Origin: Patescibacteria group bacterium
Lineage (GTDB): Bacteria; Patescibacteriota; Minisyncoccia; Minisyncoccales; UBA5738
Length of the DNA stretch: 55,262 bases
Reading direction: 5' to 3'
Assembly: GCA_022710775.1 (NCBI GenBank)
Contig: JAKLGH010000009.1
Span: 1-55,262 of the forward strand
How positions within the stretch are numbered: position 1 is the stretch's first letter; the number at the start of each line of letters is the position of its first letter. Below the pieces are notes generated by a model, which was not told the origin of the DNA, did no database searches, and saw only the letters and a list, made by a program, of their open reading frames with translations. This document shows positions 21,854 to 28,758 of the stretch, in pieces. A program made the position numbers and the translations under genes.

Positions 21854-23119
21854 TTAATTATTCAGCCATTTTTGCTTTAGCGCAAGAAACCTTCCCTTCT
21901 TGATGCTTTCCCTGATTTTCCCCATCAGATCCAGCATAAAGTGCAGATTATGGATCGTGGCCAAGCGGTAATAGGAAAGCTCATTGGCATGGTAAAGATG
22001 GCGCAGGTAAGCGCGCGAATGATTCTGGCAGGTAAAACAAGCGCAATGCGGGTCAACCGGATGTTTGTCTTCCCGTAACTTAGCCGACGCGATATGAAGC
22101 CTGAACTTATTTTTTACCCGTCCACCCGATTCCGGATAAAGAAACAAGCTCCCCCGCCGGGCGTTGCGCGTGGGGCTCACGCAGTCAAAAGTATCTATGC
22201 CGCGCTCAACACTCTCAAAAATATCGTCAACCTCGCCGATCCCCAAAAGATGGCGGGGCCTGTCCTGAGCTTGCCGAAGGGCCGCTTCATCCAATTTCGG
22301 CACAACCCATTCTAAAATTTCGTGCATATCGCGTTTGCAATTGCCCAGTGATCCGCCGATGGCTATGCCGTCGAACGGAAGAGATGCTATAAACTTCGCG
22401 CTTTCATCGCGAAGGTCGCGAAACCACCCTCCCTGGATTATCCCATAAAGCGCTTGTTTTTTATTATGGTATTTGAGAGATAACTTGGCCCACTCATGGG
22501 TCCGTCGCATGGCCGTAGCCGTGTAATCCTTATCCGACAAGGGTGATGTGCATTCGTCAAACGCCATAATGATATCCGAATCAAGATTTGATTGGATTTT
22601 CATCGAAGCCTTGGCGTCCATAAATTGCCACGATCCGTCATAAACCGATTTGAATTTTATCCCTTCATCGCTTATCCTCGTGAAATTTTCCTTCTTTGCG
22701 CCATCGTCAACACCTAACTTTTCCAGAAACCGGGACTCTGTTTTTTTTGAAGAGCTTTCTTCTGGGAAAAAATTTCCTATCTTGCCAATATTATGCTCGC
22801 GCGCCAAACCCAGGGAAAAAGCCTGAAAACCGCCCGAATCGGAAAACAGCGGTTTTTCAAAATTCATGAACTTGTGCATTCCACCCAGTTTTTTCACAAT
22901 CTTATCCCCGGGCTTCAAATGCAAATGATAAGTATTGACCAAGGCACATTGCGCTCCCAAATCAGCCAAGTCATCGCGATTTAAAGCGCGAACGGAACCT
23001 AAGGTCGCGACCGGCACAAAATAAGGGGTTTCTATTTTCCCCCGCCGGGTTTTGATAACGCCGGCTCTGGCTTTGGTTATTTTATCTTTTTTAAGAATTT
23101 TAAAATTAAAATTTTCCAT
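21854..23119 (-). CDS. tgt: Queuine/preQ1 tRNA-ribosyltransferase
   Basis: About 421 aa from ATG 23119; an upstream TTG would add five residues. The TIM-barrel family motifs are present: FSDSGGFQ with a catalytic Asp, IQGGWFRDLR, AIGGSLG, and RGIDTFDCVSPTRNARRG with the nucleophilic Asp. The zinc site CACFTCQNHSRAYLRHLYHANE is split as C-x-C-x2-C and His. Tgt exchanges guanine 34 of tRNAs with GUN anticodons for a queuosine precursor. Two additions are unusual: about 40 extra residues after FSLG (roughly 110-150), and an in-frame peptide LRQAQDRP encoded by a dispersed palindromic repeat (22259-22281). No other queuosine genes are visible in the window. The nudix gene follows in the same transcript. 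Confidence 0.95.
   Translation of the reverse strand: MENFNFKILKKDKITKARAGVIKTRRGKIETPYFVPVATLGSVRALNRDDLADLGAQCALVNTYHLHLKPGDKIVKKLGGMHKFMNFEKPLFSDSGGFQAFSLGLAREHNIGKIGNFFPEESSSKKTESRFLEKLGVDDGAKKENFTRISDEGIKFKSVYDGSWQFMDAKASMKIQSNLDSDIIMAFDECTSPLSDKDYTATAMRRTHEWAKLSLKYHNKKQALYGIIQGGWFRDLRDESAKFIASLPFDGIAIGGSLGNCKRDMHEILEWVVPKLDEAALRQAQDRPRHLLGIGEVDDIFESVERGIDTFDCVSPTRNARRGSLFLYPESGGRVKNKFRLHIASAKLREDKHPVDPHCACFTCQNHSRAYLRHLYHANELSYYRLATIHNLHFMLDLMGKIRESIKKGRFLALKQKWLNN
22259..22281. repeat. Dispersed palindromic repeat inserted in frame in tgt
   Basis: CCTGTCCTGAGCTTGCCGAA followed by GGG, close to a sequence widely found as an intergenic repeat in bacterial genomes. The related TTCGGCAAGCTCACC lies at 21231-21245. 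In tgt it encodes RQAQDRP in a loop before PRHLLGIGE. Confidence 0.6.
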
Positions 23120-23164
23120 TTTTATTTTTTGCAAGAAAAAAGCAACAGTTGATCTGCTGCTCGT

Positions 23165-23881
23165 CTAACCAATATCTATAAACGCCTTATTATGATCGAC
23201 GTTGTCTCTGAGCCATTGGCGCTGCTGATCCGTAACCGGATCGGTTCCCGACCAGACGGTCAAAGTCCAGCCGTCCTTTTCGATCAGCCGCTGCAATTGC
23301 GGCCAGGATTCTTCCATTAGGCTTAGCCTTACCGGAAAAGTAACGTTATCCAGCCAGCGGCAAACGCTGATCATTTCATCCACATTTTCCTTAGTATACG
23401 GCATGCCCTCCGCCGTAGTCCAGCCCGGAGAAACAATAGTGTTCGGATGATACCTTAAATAGGTCTGGCAAATCACCAAAAAAGCTTCCGGATGGAATCT
23501 GGCCGGTTCCGCGCCATTGCCCCGCAAAATATCGGCGTTCAATATTACCGGAGTCTTAAATTTATATTTTTCCAGCAATCCAAGTGAAGACCAAAGGATC
23601 TCGGGAAGCTTAAAATCCAGCTTGATCCCAATAAAAGCCTTTTTCATAGTCTTTTTCCCCCTCACCCACCAAAAAAAAGCATTGAGCGTCAAATCGCTGT
23701 CGGTGTTGGGCGGGTGGGCGCAGACAAGCTCGGCTTTGCGGTTAATCATCACATCGGTTTCGATAAAATGAACTGTTCCTTCAAGCGCCTTAATCAATGC
23801 CTCTTCGCTGTTCGTTCCATGAGACCAGGATAGGGAACCCGGACTTTCTACTCCAAAATCTTCTGCCCATTTGCCGATCAT
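23165..23881 (-). CDS. FAM151/menorin-like protein (DUF2181, GDPD-like fold)
   Basis: 238 aa with the series WSHGTNSEEALIKAL, FIETDVMI, CAHPPNTDSDLTLNAFFWW, IGIKLDFK, PVILNADILRG, IVSPGWTT, VTFPVRLS and GWTLTVWSG. The order and residues agree with the FAM151 (menorin) domain, a TIM-barrel related to glycerophosphodiester phosphodiesterases; animal members act in development and neurons. The family's enzymatic activity is not settled. No signal peptide is seen, so a cytoplasmic role is likely here. It is placed between tgt and a second nudix gene, same strand. The identification is by motif memory and fairly secure; the role in bacteria is unknown. Confidence 0.75.
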   Translation of the reverse strand: MIGKWAEDFGVESPGSLSWSHGTNSEEALIKALEGTVHFIETDVMINRKAELVCAHPPNTDSDLTLNAFFWWVRGKKTMKKAFIGIKLDFKLPEILWSSLGLLEKYKFKTPVILNADILRGNGAEPARFHPEAFLVICQTYLRYHPNTIVSPGWTTAEGMPYTKENVDEMISVCRWLDNVTFPVRLSLMEESWPQLQRLIEKDGWTLTVWSGTDPVTDQQRQWLRDNVDHNKAFIDIG

Positions 23882-23935
23882 AATTGTAATAATAACTATT
23901 ATCTTTCAAAAGTCAAATAGACTTTCAAAAGTAAG

Positions 23936-23955
23936 GCCTGCTTTTACAAGCAGGC
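23936..23955 (-). terminator. Terminator after the nudix gene at 23965
   Basis: GCCTGCTT/AAGCAGGC stem, followed on the minus strand by TTACTTTT. The 11-bp direct repeat CTTTCAAAAGT lies twice just beyond (23903-23932). Confidence 0.6.
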
Positions 23956-23964
23956 TCATACGGG

Positions 23965-24393
23965 CTAACCATAGATAAAGCGCGCAATTGCGCCGATTTC
24001 TAAATGCTTCGGAAAAATATCCTTTCTCATCTTAAGGCCTTCCCGTGAATATACCCCAACTTCCTCGCCTTCATCTCCGGTATGTTTTAACGCGGGTAAT
24101 TCTGGAAGCTTTATCCCGAAAACATAGAAGTCATGTGTTCCCCGATCCTGCCTTGCCAGCAAAATCAGTTTCTCCGGGTCTATTAAAGCCCCGGTTTCTT
24201 CTTCCATTTCCCGCGCGGCACATTCTTCCGGAGTTTCATCCCCGTCGCGTTTCCCGCCTGGATATTTAAGAAAAGGCATCCGGTTTGGTCTTCTTTCCCG
24301 AACCATCGGAATGCCTTCAGGGGTCACTAATACCAGGATCACGGCAAAATCCCGATAATTGGGTTTTGCCGATAAAGGCGCTAATATTTGCAT
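23965..24393 (-). CDS. Nudix hydrolase
   Basis: 142 aa. The nudix box is GGKRDGDETPEECAAREMEE followed by ETG, close to the consensus Gx5Ex7REUxEExGU. Upstream VTPEGIPMVRERRPNRMPFLKYPGG is typical of ADP-ribose-pyrophosphatase-like members. Substrate unknown. It has a promoter (24424-24451) and the ribosome site GGAGGG, and ends at a terminator, so it is probably transcribed alone. It is only distantly related to the nudix gene at 21434. Confidence 0.88.
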   Translation of the reverse strand: MQILAPLSAKPNYRDFAVILVLVTPEGIPMVRERRPNRMPFLKYPGGKRDGDETPEECAAREMEEETGALIDPEKLILLARQDRGTHDFYVFGIKLPELPALKHTGDEGEEVGVYSREGLKMRKDIFPKHLEIGAIARFIYG

Positions 24394-24423
24394 TATCTAC
24401 CCTCCAAATTGTCGCTGGTCATT

Positions 24424-24451
24424 ATTATACTATAATTATCTTATTTGTCAA
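24424..24451 (-). promoter_or_regulatory. Promoter of nudix gene at 23965
   Basis: TTGACA (24446-24451), a 16-nt spacer and TATAAT (24424-24429) on the minus strand. Confidence 0.75.
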
Positions 24452-24492
24452 ATAATTTTAGGTAATCCTATGATCTGCGTCACCATATACAA

Positions 24493-24516
24493 AAGCCGCC
24501 TTTTAAAAGGCGGCTT
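24493..24516 (-). terminator. Terminator after gene at 24531
   Basis: Perfect palindrome AAGCCGCCTTTT/AAAAGGCGGCTT followed by TTTGTA on the minus strand. Confidence 0.8.
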
Positions 24517-24530
24517 GTCATCAAGATTGA

Positions 24531-25718
24531 TTATTTCACGCCGACAAAGATGTTTTCGTTCAAATACTTCCGGGTATACGGACCAAAGAAACCGGTCGGC
24601 GCGGTTAGCCCCAGCGGATATAAAATGCTTTCTTTGTACCGTTCCTGGAATCTCATCACCGCCGCCTTGGTGGCTGGGCCGAAATAGCTGGTAACGCTCG
24701 CTTCCGATTGCCAGAAACCTTCATTGATCAACAGCTGCTGCAATATTTTTACGTCCTCGCTTCTCATCCCCACTTTCAGATTGCTGGAAAGCAGCTGCGG
24801 GAAAAGCGTCAAATCTTTGTTTATCTGGCTTAATTTACCGTACATCTGGAATCTCCGAACCGATACGTCCCCGGTGAATAGTTCAGTTAAGGGTTCGTAA
24901 ACTTCTTTGACTTCGCTTCGTGCCAATGGAATCTCAAACCCATTATCGGTTACCGAATAATCGTGGCTTCCTTGCCAAATCGAAGACGGCAATTTCATGT
25001 TTTTTGGATAAGCCAAGAAAAGGTTGATTCGCGTCTGACTTTCGGCAATCTCTGACACGCCGCTCACCAGCATGGGAAAATAAAAATACTGCGTTGGAAA
25101 ACGGTAAACCAGCGGCTTGATGGAATTTTTTTCTTCGTCCAAGGTAGCTACGTCAAACGCAAAATAGTTGATCCCGCGTTTCAAATAGCTTTTTAAGCCG
25201 TTTTTGAATTCCTCGGAAATTTGTTTCTTTTCCAGATTTTTTCCCGCGGCGAAACCGTCGATCCAATTGGAAAATTCTTCGGGATTGTTGACCTTAACCA
25301 CAGTCACGTCGTGGGCGCCTATCACTTTCTGAAAAACAACCTCAACGCTCGGGGTATTGGCAGCTTTTGTGCCACTGCCCATTCCAGCATCCGCCTCCCC
25401 CCAAGTAGGCAATTTGCTGTTTAAAACCTTTACCATCCTGTCAAAAATTTCGGTATCCCCTTCCTTTATGTCGGATGGATTCGACGGCAAAGGAACGGTT
25501 TTCAAAAGCGTAACCTCTCCGCTTTCGGCCGGTTTGCTCCAATTGGTCGACAATATTAAAATCTCCTCGGTTCCGTTCCAAGCCACAATCGCGTTTTGAT
25601 CCGTCTGGCTCACGTAAATATGGGGCGGCCAGTGGTGCATCCCCCCGTTGGCGCCGGCAGACAACGGTGTAATCAAAATTCCAATCAAAATCAACAGCAA
25701 ATTAATGATTTTTTTCAT
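24531..25718 (-). CDS. Exported DUF2330-like protein with peptidoglycan-binding domain
   Basis: 395 aa. The signal peptide is MKKIINLLLILIGILITPLS with cleavage after AGA. The main part (about 25-290) resembles DUF2330: AIVAWNGTEEILILSTNW, HDVTVVKVNNPEEFSNWIDG, GINYFAFDV and KPLVYRFPTQYFYFPMLVSG. These are the oxidoreductase-free exported proteins with a repeated beta pattern and unknown function. The C-terminal ~80 residues form a PG_binding_1 domain: LKVGMRSEDVKILQQLLINE, then GYFGPATKAAVMRFQ-type repeats (SYFGPATKAAVMRFQERY and TGFFGPYTRKYLNE). It should bind the cell wall noncovalently. The 615-aa protein at 48393 ends in the same kind of domain. Confidence 0.75.
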   Translation of the reverse strand: MKKIINLLLILIGILITPLSAGANGGMHHWPPHIYVSQTDQNAIVAWNGTEEILILSTNWSKPAESGEVTLLKTVPLPSNPSDIKEGDTEIFDRMVKVLNSKLPTWGEADAGMGSGTKAANTPSVEVVFQKVIGAHDVTVVKVNNPEEFSNWIDGFAAGKNLEKKQISEEFKNGLKSYLKRGINYFAFDVATLDEEKNSIKPLVYRFPTQYFYFPMLVSGVSEIAESQTRINLFLAYPKNMKLPSSIWQGSHDYSVTDNGFEIPLARSEVKEVYEPLTELFTGDVSVRRFQMYGKLSQINKDLTLFPQLLSSNLKVGMRSEDVKILQQLLINEGFWQSEASVTSYFGPATKAAVMRFQERYKESILYPLGLTAPTGFFGPYTRKYLNENIFVGVK

Positions 25719-25767
25719 ATTTTTTAATTTTTTTCATTTTACCACGCCAGCGGCTTTTTAAAAAGAA

Positions 25768-25788
25768 AAGCCATGTTTTGCATGGCTT
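25768..25788 (-). terminator. Terminator after gene at 25923
   Basis: AAGCCATG/CATGGCTT stem followed on the minus strand by TTCTTTTTA. It is 130 bp past the stop; the 25789-25922 stretch shows nothing else clear. Confidence 0.6.
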
Positions 25789-25922
25789 ATTTTCCGCAGC
25801 ACGGACATCCGCTAGCTGTTTCGCTCCCGCGCTTCGCGCGGAAAATATTAATCTGATCAAGAAAAATAAAAGGTCCCGCGTTGTGATGTTTCCACCGTTG
25901 GGATCCTGATAGGCGATCAAAC

Positions 25923-26342
25923 CTATTTCGTCGCCAGCCTGATTTCCGTTGGCAGGCGTAACTTACTCAATCTTCCAAGCCCGTAATCAACTTCTATTTT
26001 ATCGCCAACTTTGAGGCTATCAAAGAATTTCTTCTCAACCGTAGGAGAAACTTCTTCGCCATCGATTTTAAAGTTAAGCTGATAGGATTCGGGGTAGTGC
26101 CGGCGGACAGGGACCTTGCCAACCAGGATGAACTTGGAATGGGCAGGGATAATCTGTTTCGCCTCAACCACCGTAATCGTCGTCTTGGTGGAAACAATTC
26201 CAGCATGGTCCACAAGATTTAATCCCAGCAATACCACCAATACAACCACAATAAGTATTAGCAACACTAAGATTGCCCCTAGACATCTTTCCCAAAACGA
26301 GGAATTAGGAGAAAAAATGTCGTCAAGAAGATCCCTAATCAT
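25923..26342 (-). CDS. Single-pass membrane protein of unknown function (139 aa)
   Basis: A short cytoplasmic N-terminus is followed by one strongly hydrophobic helix (about residues 19-43, GAILVLLILIVVVLVVLLGL) and an external beta-rich domain of about 90 aa (IIPAHSKFILVGKVPVRRHY, VGDKIEVDYGLGRLSKLRLP). The domain looks like a small OB-like or DUF3592-like barrel, but no family is certain. The start has AAAAAGGAG and a perfect promoter. The promoter's -35 directly touches the end of the IS200 element, so its expression may depend on that insertion. Confidence 0.7.
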   Translation of the reverse strand: MIRDLLDDIFSPNSSFWERCLGAILVLLILIVVVLVVLLGLNLVDHAGIVSTKTTITVVEAKQIIPAHSKFILVGKVPVRRHYPESYQLNFKIDGEEVSPTVEKKFFDSLKVGDKIEVDYGLGRLSKLRLPTEIRLATK

Positions 26343-26368
26343 GACAAAACTCCTTTTTCTAAATGCTA

Positions 26369-26397
26369 ATTATAAGTTATTTAAGTGTTATTGTCAA
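26369..26397 (-). promoter_or_regulatory. Consensus promoter at the IS200 edge
   Basis: TTGACA (26392-26397), a 17-nt spacer and TATAAT (26369-26374) on the minus strand. The IS200 terminal hairpin begins 4 bp upstream. Confidence 0.8.
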
Positions 26398-26970
26398 CAA
26401 CCCCGGCCTGAAGGCCGGGGCTTGTTAGAGGTTCTCTTGGTTCCTTTGATTTTTGAGGTACTCTCGCATGGCTTTCTCATTGAGGCGCCCCACAGATTCA
26501 ACAAAATAGCCATCCTGCCAGAAACTGTCGCCCCACAAAAATTCCTGCAATTCGGGAAACTCCTTGCGCAGCACCTTCGAAGAGCCGCCCTTGAAAAAAT
26601 TCACTGCTTTCGCTGGAGTTACGTTAGCCGGAAGTTGGATCAGCATGTGCAAGTGGTCAGGCATAGCTTCAACATCATGGACAAACCAACGATTCGTTTC
26701 CGCACACTGGAATAAGAGCTCCCGGAGGCGCAATGCAAGCTTCCCCTGCAATATCCGGTTCCGATACTTTGGCGCGCAAACAATGTGATACGTAAGCCGA
26801 TGGAAGGAGTGGGCGCCTTTCCAAAAAAATATCTTTTCGATTTTCATTCACTCATTTTACCCTCAAAAATCAAAGGAACCAAGATAAAGGCACCCTCCAT
26901 CCCGCTCTGTTCGGCGGGATTCCGGGGCGGGCCTTTTCCCCGGCCTGAAGGCCGGGGCTTGCGGCCCGGT
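26398..26970 (-). mobile_element. IS200-type insertion sequence
   Basis: One tnpA gene flanked by identical terminal hairpins CCCCGGCC-tgaa-GGCCGGGG (26401-26420 and 26939-26958), each followed on the plus strand by CTTG. Subterminal hairpins at both ends without inverted repeats across the element are the mark of the IS200/IS605 family, moved as single strands. There is no tnpB. Exact ends are approximate. A degenerate outlying copy of the end sequence (CCGGGGTTTGCGGCCCG) lies at 43611-43627. Confidence 0.8.
26425..26847 (-). CDS. tnpA: IS200/IS605-family Y1 transposase TnpA
   Basis: 140 aa, the usual IS200 size. The HUH motif is H65-L-H67 in AMPDHLHMLIQL, and the nucleophile Tyr130 lies in REYLKNQ with the conserved Gln four residues on. 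FHRLTYHIVCAPKYRNRIL at the start and FFKGGSSKVLRKEFP are characteristic. It nicks and joins single-stranded DNA at hairpin ends, with insertion next to a 4-5 nt target. All key residues are intact, so the element may be active. The downstream terminal hairpin probably also terminates its transcript. Confidence 0.95.
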   Translation of the reverse strand: MKIEKIFFWKGAHSFHRLTYHIVCAPKYRNRILQGKLALRLRELLFQCAETNRWFVHDVEAMPDHLHMLIQLPANVTPAKAVNFFKGGSSKVLRKEFPELQEFLWGDSFWQDGYFVESVGRLNEKAMREYLKNQRNQENL

Positions 26971-27061
26971 TAAGTCAAGTTTTTAAATCCGCGCGATTTT
27001 GAATTCACGCAAACTAAACTCAAATTCTATTGCGAGTTTGTTGTGAGTTTAATTCGCTGAT

Positions 27062-27137
27062 TGGTGGACCCGCGGGGATTTGAACCCCGAACCTCTTCAA
27101 TGCCATTGAAGCGCGCTGCCAATTGTGCTACGGGCCC
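27062..27137 (-). tRNA. tRNA-Ala (GGC), CCA encoded
   Basis: A 76-nt cloverleaf on the minus strand. Acceptor GGGCCCG/CGGGTCC contains the G3-U70 pair that identifies alanine; anticodon stem CTTCA/TGAAG with loop ATGGCAT (anticodon GGC); T-arm CGGGGTTCAAATCCCCG; ACCA is encoded. The 5' ten bases overlap the stop codon region of the gene at 27128. Confidence 0.93.
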
Positions 27138-27805
27138 TTAAATATAATTTTGGGCAGTTCCAGCAACTCGTGGAAAATATCGGCGGAAAAATAATCAATT
27201 TTGCAAACTCCCTTGTAATCCGCTTTTTTTGTCGGCTTGGCGATTGTCCGCCGGTCGATCAAAGGTTTATAAAATCTTTTTAAAGGGATTAACGTTATCC
27301 GCGACCAATATTTTTCTAAAGATTCCGTATCTTGATCCGCTCGACACTGAACCGTGCAACGGAATTTACTCTCGTCTATATTATAAGCAAATCTTAAAAG
27401 ATACAAGAACAAACTTATTGTGAACGCGTCGGAATTGCCAAAAGCCAACGAACCGCGCTTGGGATTTTTGAATCCTTCCCCAAGATACAGCATGGCAAGC
27501 GCGGTTTTTGCCATATCTTTGTCGCTGATAACCCCAGCAAGGCGGGAATTATATTTTCTTATCGCCTTGATCTTTTCCCGCTTTTTTTCTTCTATGGCCT
27601 CTCGGGCAGACTCTCTTGCTTTTTGCAACGTAAACAAATTATATTCCCTGATTTTTCTTTGATAACCTGCCGGCAAGGGAATGCCGCGGCACCACTCCGA
27701 AAGCGTGCTTTTTGGAATTTTTACCTTAAGTTTCTCGCTTATCTGGGCGTAAGTATTGCCTGATTTTCTAAGCCTTATCGCCCGCTCTTTCAATTCTTTA
27801 AGCAT
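27128..27805 (-). CDS. HTH protein with homing-endonuclease-like C-terminal part, overlapping tRNA-Ala
   Basis: 225 aa. The N-terminal ~55 residues are a helix-turn-helix of the form AIRLRKSGNTYAQISEKLKV then PKSTLSEWCRGIPLP, as in resolvase/MerR-like DNA-binding starts. A charged helix follows (EAIEEKKREKIKAIRKYN). The C-terminal part has ALAMLYLGEGFKNPKRGSLA, FGNSDAFTISLFLYLLRF and YWSRITLIPLKRFYKP, which resembles the LAGLIDADG-like half domains (Y.GEG.K, sNSD.., W...TGi....F) seen in a common candidate-phyla family. Function is not established. The last codons and stop (GGC CCG TAG) are the first bases of tRNA-Ala. The start is leaderless: TTGCAC-17-TACGAT, then 6 nt to the ATG. Confidence 0.75.
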   Translation of the reverse strand: MLKELKERAIRLRKSGNTYAQISEKLKVKIPKSTLSEWCRGIPLPAGYQRKIREYNLFTLQKARESAREAIEEKKREKIKAIRKYNSRLAGVISDKDMAKTALAMLYLGEGFKNPKRGSLAFGNSDAFTISLFLYLLRFAYNIDESKFRCTVQCRADQDTESLEKYWSRITLIPLKRFYKPLIDRRTIAKPTKKADYKGVCKIDYFSADIFHELLELPKIIFKGP

Positions 27806-27811
27806 AACAAT

Positions 27812-27840
27812 ATCGTACCATAGATTTTATCAATGTGCAA
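27812..27840 (-). promoter_or_regulatory. Promoter for leaderless HTH gene
   Basis: TTGCAC (27835-27840), a 17-nt spacer and TACGAT (27812-27817), with ATG at 27805, the same spacing as at 12869. Confidence 0.6.
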
Positions 27841-27913
27841 AAACTTCGCTATCATTATTACACTAAATGATCGAATGCCGTTATGATAATCTATTTTAAA
27901 AAATTTGTCGAGA

Positions 27914-28375
27914 TTATTCCAATCCGTTCTTCTTCTTAATATCCTCGGCCAGTTTTTTCAGTTCCGCTAAATCGGCTTGCGGTCCAAGTTGAGTGGAAAT
28001 ATAACCTTCATAATTTTCAAAGAATACGCGATCCTTAGGCCACATCTCGTGGAATTTTTCCTCCAAACCGTATAACGGATAAAGCTTCAAATGGGCGTGG
28101 TTAACGCCCATGCCTTCCATCACCAGCGCGACCCGAATAACTCCTAACCCTTTTTCCAATATTTTTGAAACTTTTTTGGCCGCCGAAAAAAATTCCGCGT
28201 AAATATCCCCTTCCATGTCAAAAGCATAGGAATCGTAATGGGCTTTCGGCATAACTAAAGCCATCCCCTTGGTATTGGGGCTGACATCGAGAATTGCCAG
28301 GAATTTATCGTCTTCCCAAATCCTGGCCGCGGGTATTTCTCCTTTTACGATTTTACAAAATACGCAATTATCCAT
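27914..28375 (-). CDS. HIT-family nucleotide hydrolase-like protein
   Basis: 153 aa. It begins DNCVFCKIVKGEIPAARIWE with a CxxC-less but typical HIT start, then FLAILDVSPNTKGMALVMPK and the active-site region VNHAHLKLYPLYG. HIT proteins use H-x-H-x-H-x-x, where the middle His attacks the alpha phosphate; here the first two His are kept and the third is Lys. Substrates of the family are dinucleoside polyphosphates or AMP conjugates. Whether the Lys variant is active is unknown; it may be a subgroup feature. It stands alone between the HTH gene and tRNA-Arg. Confidence 0.85.
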   Translation of the reverse strand: MDNCVFCKIVKGEIPAARIWEDDKFLAILDVSPNTKGMALVMPKAHYDSYAFDMEGDIYAEFFSAAKKVSKILEKGLGVIRVALVMEGMGVNHAHLKLYPLYGLEEKFHEMWPKDRVFFENYEGYISTQLGPQADLAELKKLAEDIKKKNGLE

Positions 28376-28503
28376 GATATAAATGAATTTGTATTTTAAA
28401 TCAACTGTTTGTATTTAGGAAATTTTTGCAAAAAATAATCTATTCCTTTTTAAAACTGCAAAACGCCAATTACCAAGTACTGTAAATTTTGTACGAAAAT
28501 TTG

Positions 28504-28575
28504 TGCCCCCGCCAGGAATCGAACCTGGATCTAGAGCTTAGGAGTCTCTCGTTCTGTCCATTGAACTATGGGGGC
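28504..28575 (-). tRNA. tRNA-Arg (CCT)
   Basis: A 72-nt cloverleaf on the minus strand. Acceptor GCCCCCA/CGGGGGC (last pair A-C), anticodon loop CTCCTAA with anticodon CCT, T-arm CCAGGTTCGATTCCTGG, discriminator A. The first anticodon-stem pair next to the loop is a mismatch (A-G). CCA is not encoded. Confidence 0.88.
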
Positions 28576-28672
28576 AAAGAATATCAATTGGTTTTTTAGC
28601 AAATAAGCAGTGAACTAAATTCAAAATTGGCGCGCATTAAGCGCGACAAGGGAATTTTAGCAAAAAATTCGC

Positions 28673-28701
28673 TTGTTGGCAACATAATTAGGTGTTAAAA
28701 T
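28673..28701 (+). promoter_or_regulatory. Promoter of the HtrA-like gene
   Basis: TTGTTG (28673-28678), a 17-nt spacer and TAAAAT (28696-28701). Confidence 0.6.
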
Positions 28702-28713
28702 GGACGCAGATTA

Positions 28714-28749
28714 CAGGAGGATAAACAGGAGCCTGGCCTAGGCCAGGCT
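28714..28749 (+). promoter_or_regulatory. Ribosome site separated from the start by a palindrome
   Basis: AGGAGG (28715-28720) is 39 nt before the ATG at 28759, too far for normal use. A perfect 20-bp palindrome built on AGCCTGGCC (28730-28749) lies between. If folded, it brings the two to about 19 nt. The segment may regulate translation, or CAGGAG (28726-28731) inside the stem edge may be the used site. Confidence 0.45.
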
Positions 28750-28758
28750 TAAAATATC

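Noticed and set aside
25702-25920. 72-aa minus-strand frame
   Set aside because: It contains the terminator hairpin of the upstream gene and lacks a ribosome site.
28700-28741. 13-codon upstream ORF (MDADYRRINRSLA) before the HtrA-like gene as a leader peptide
   Set aside because: Its ATG overlaps the -10 box, so it would not be in the transcript.
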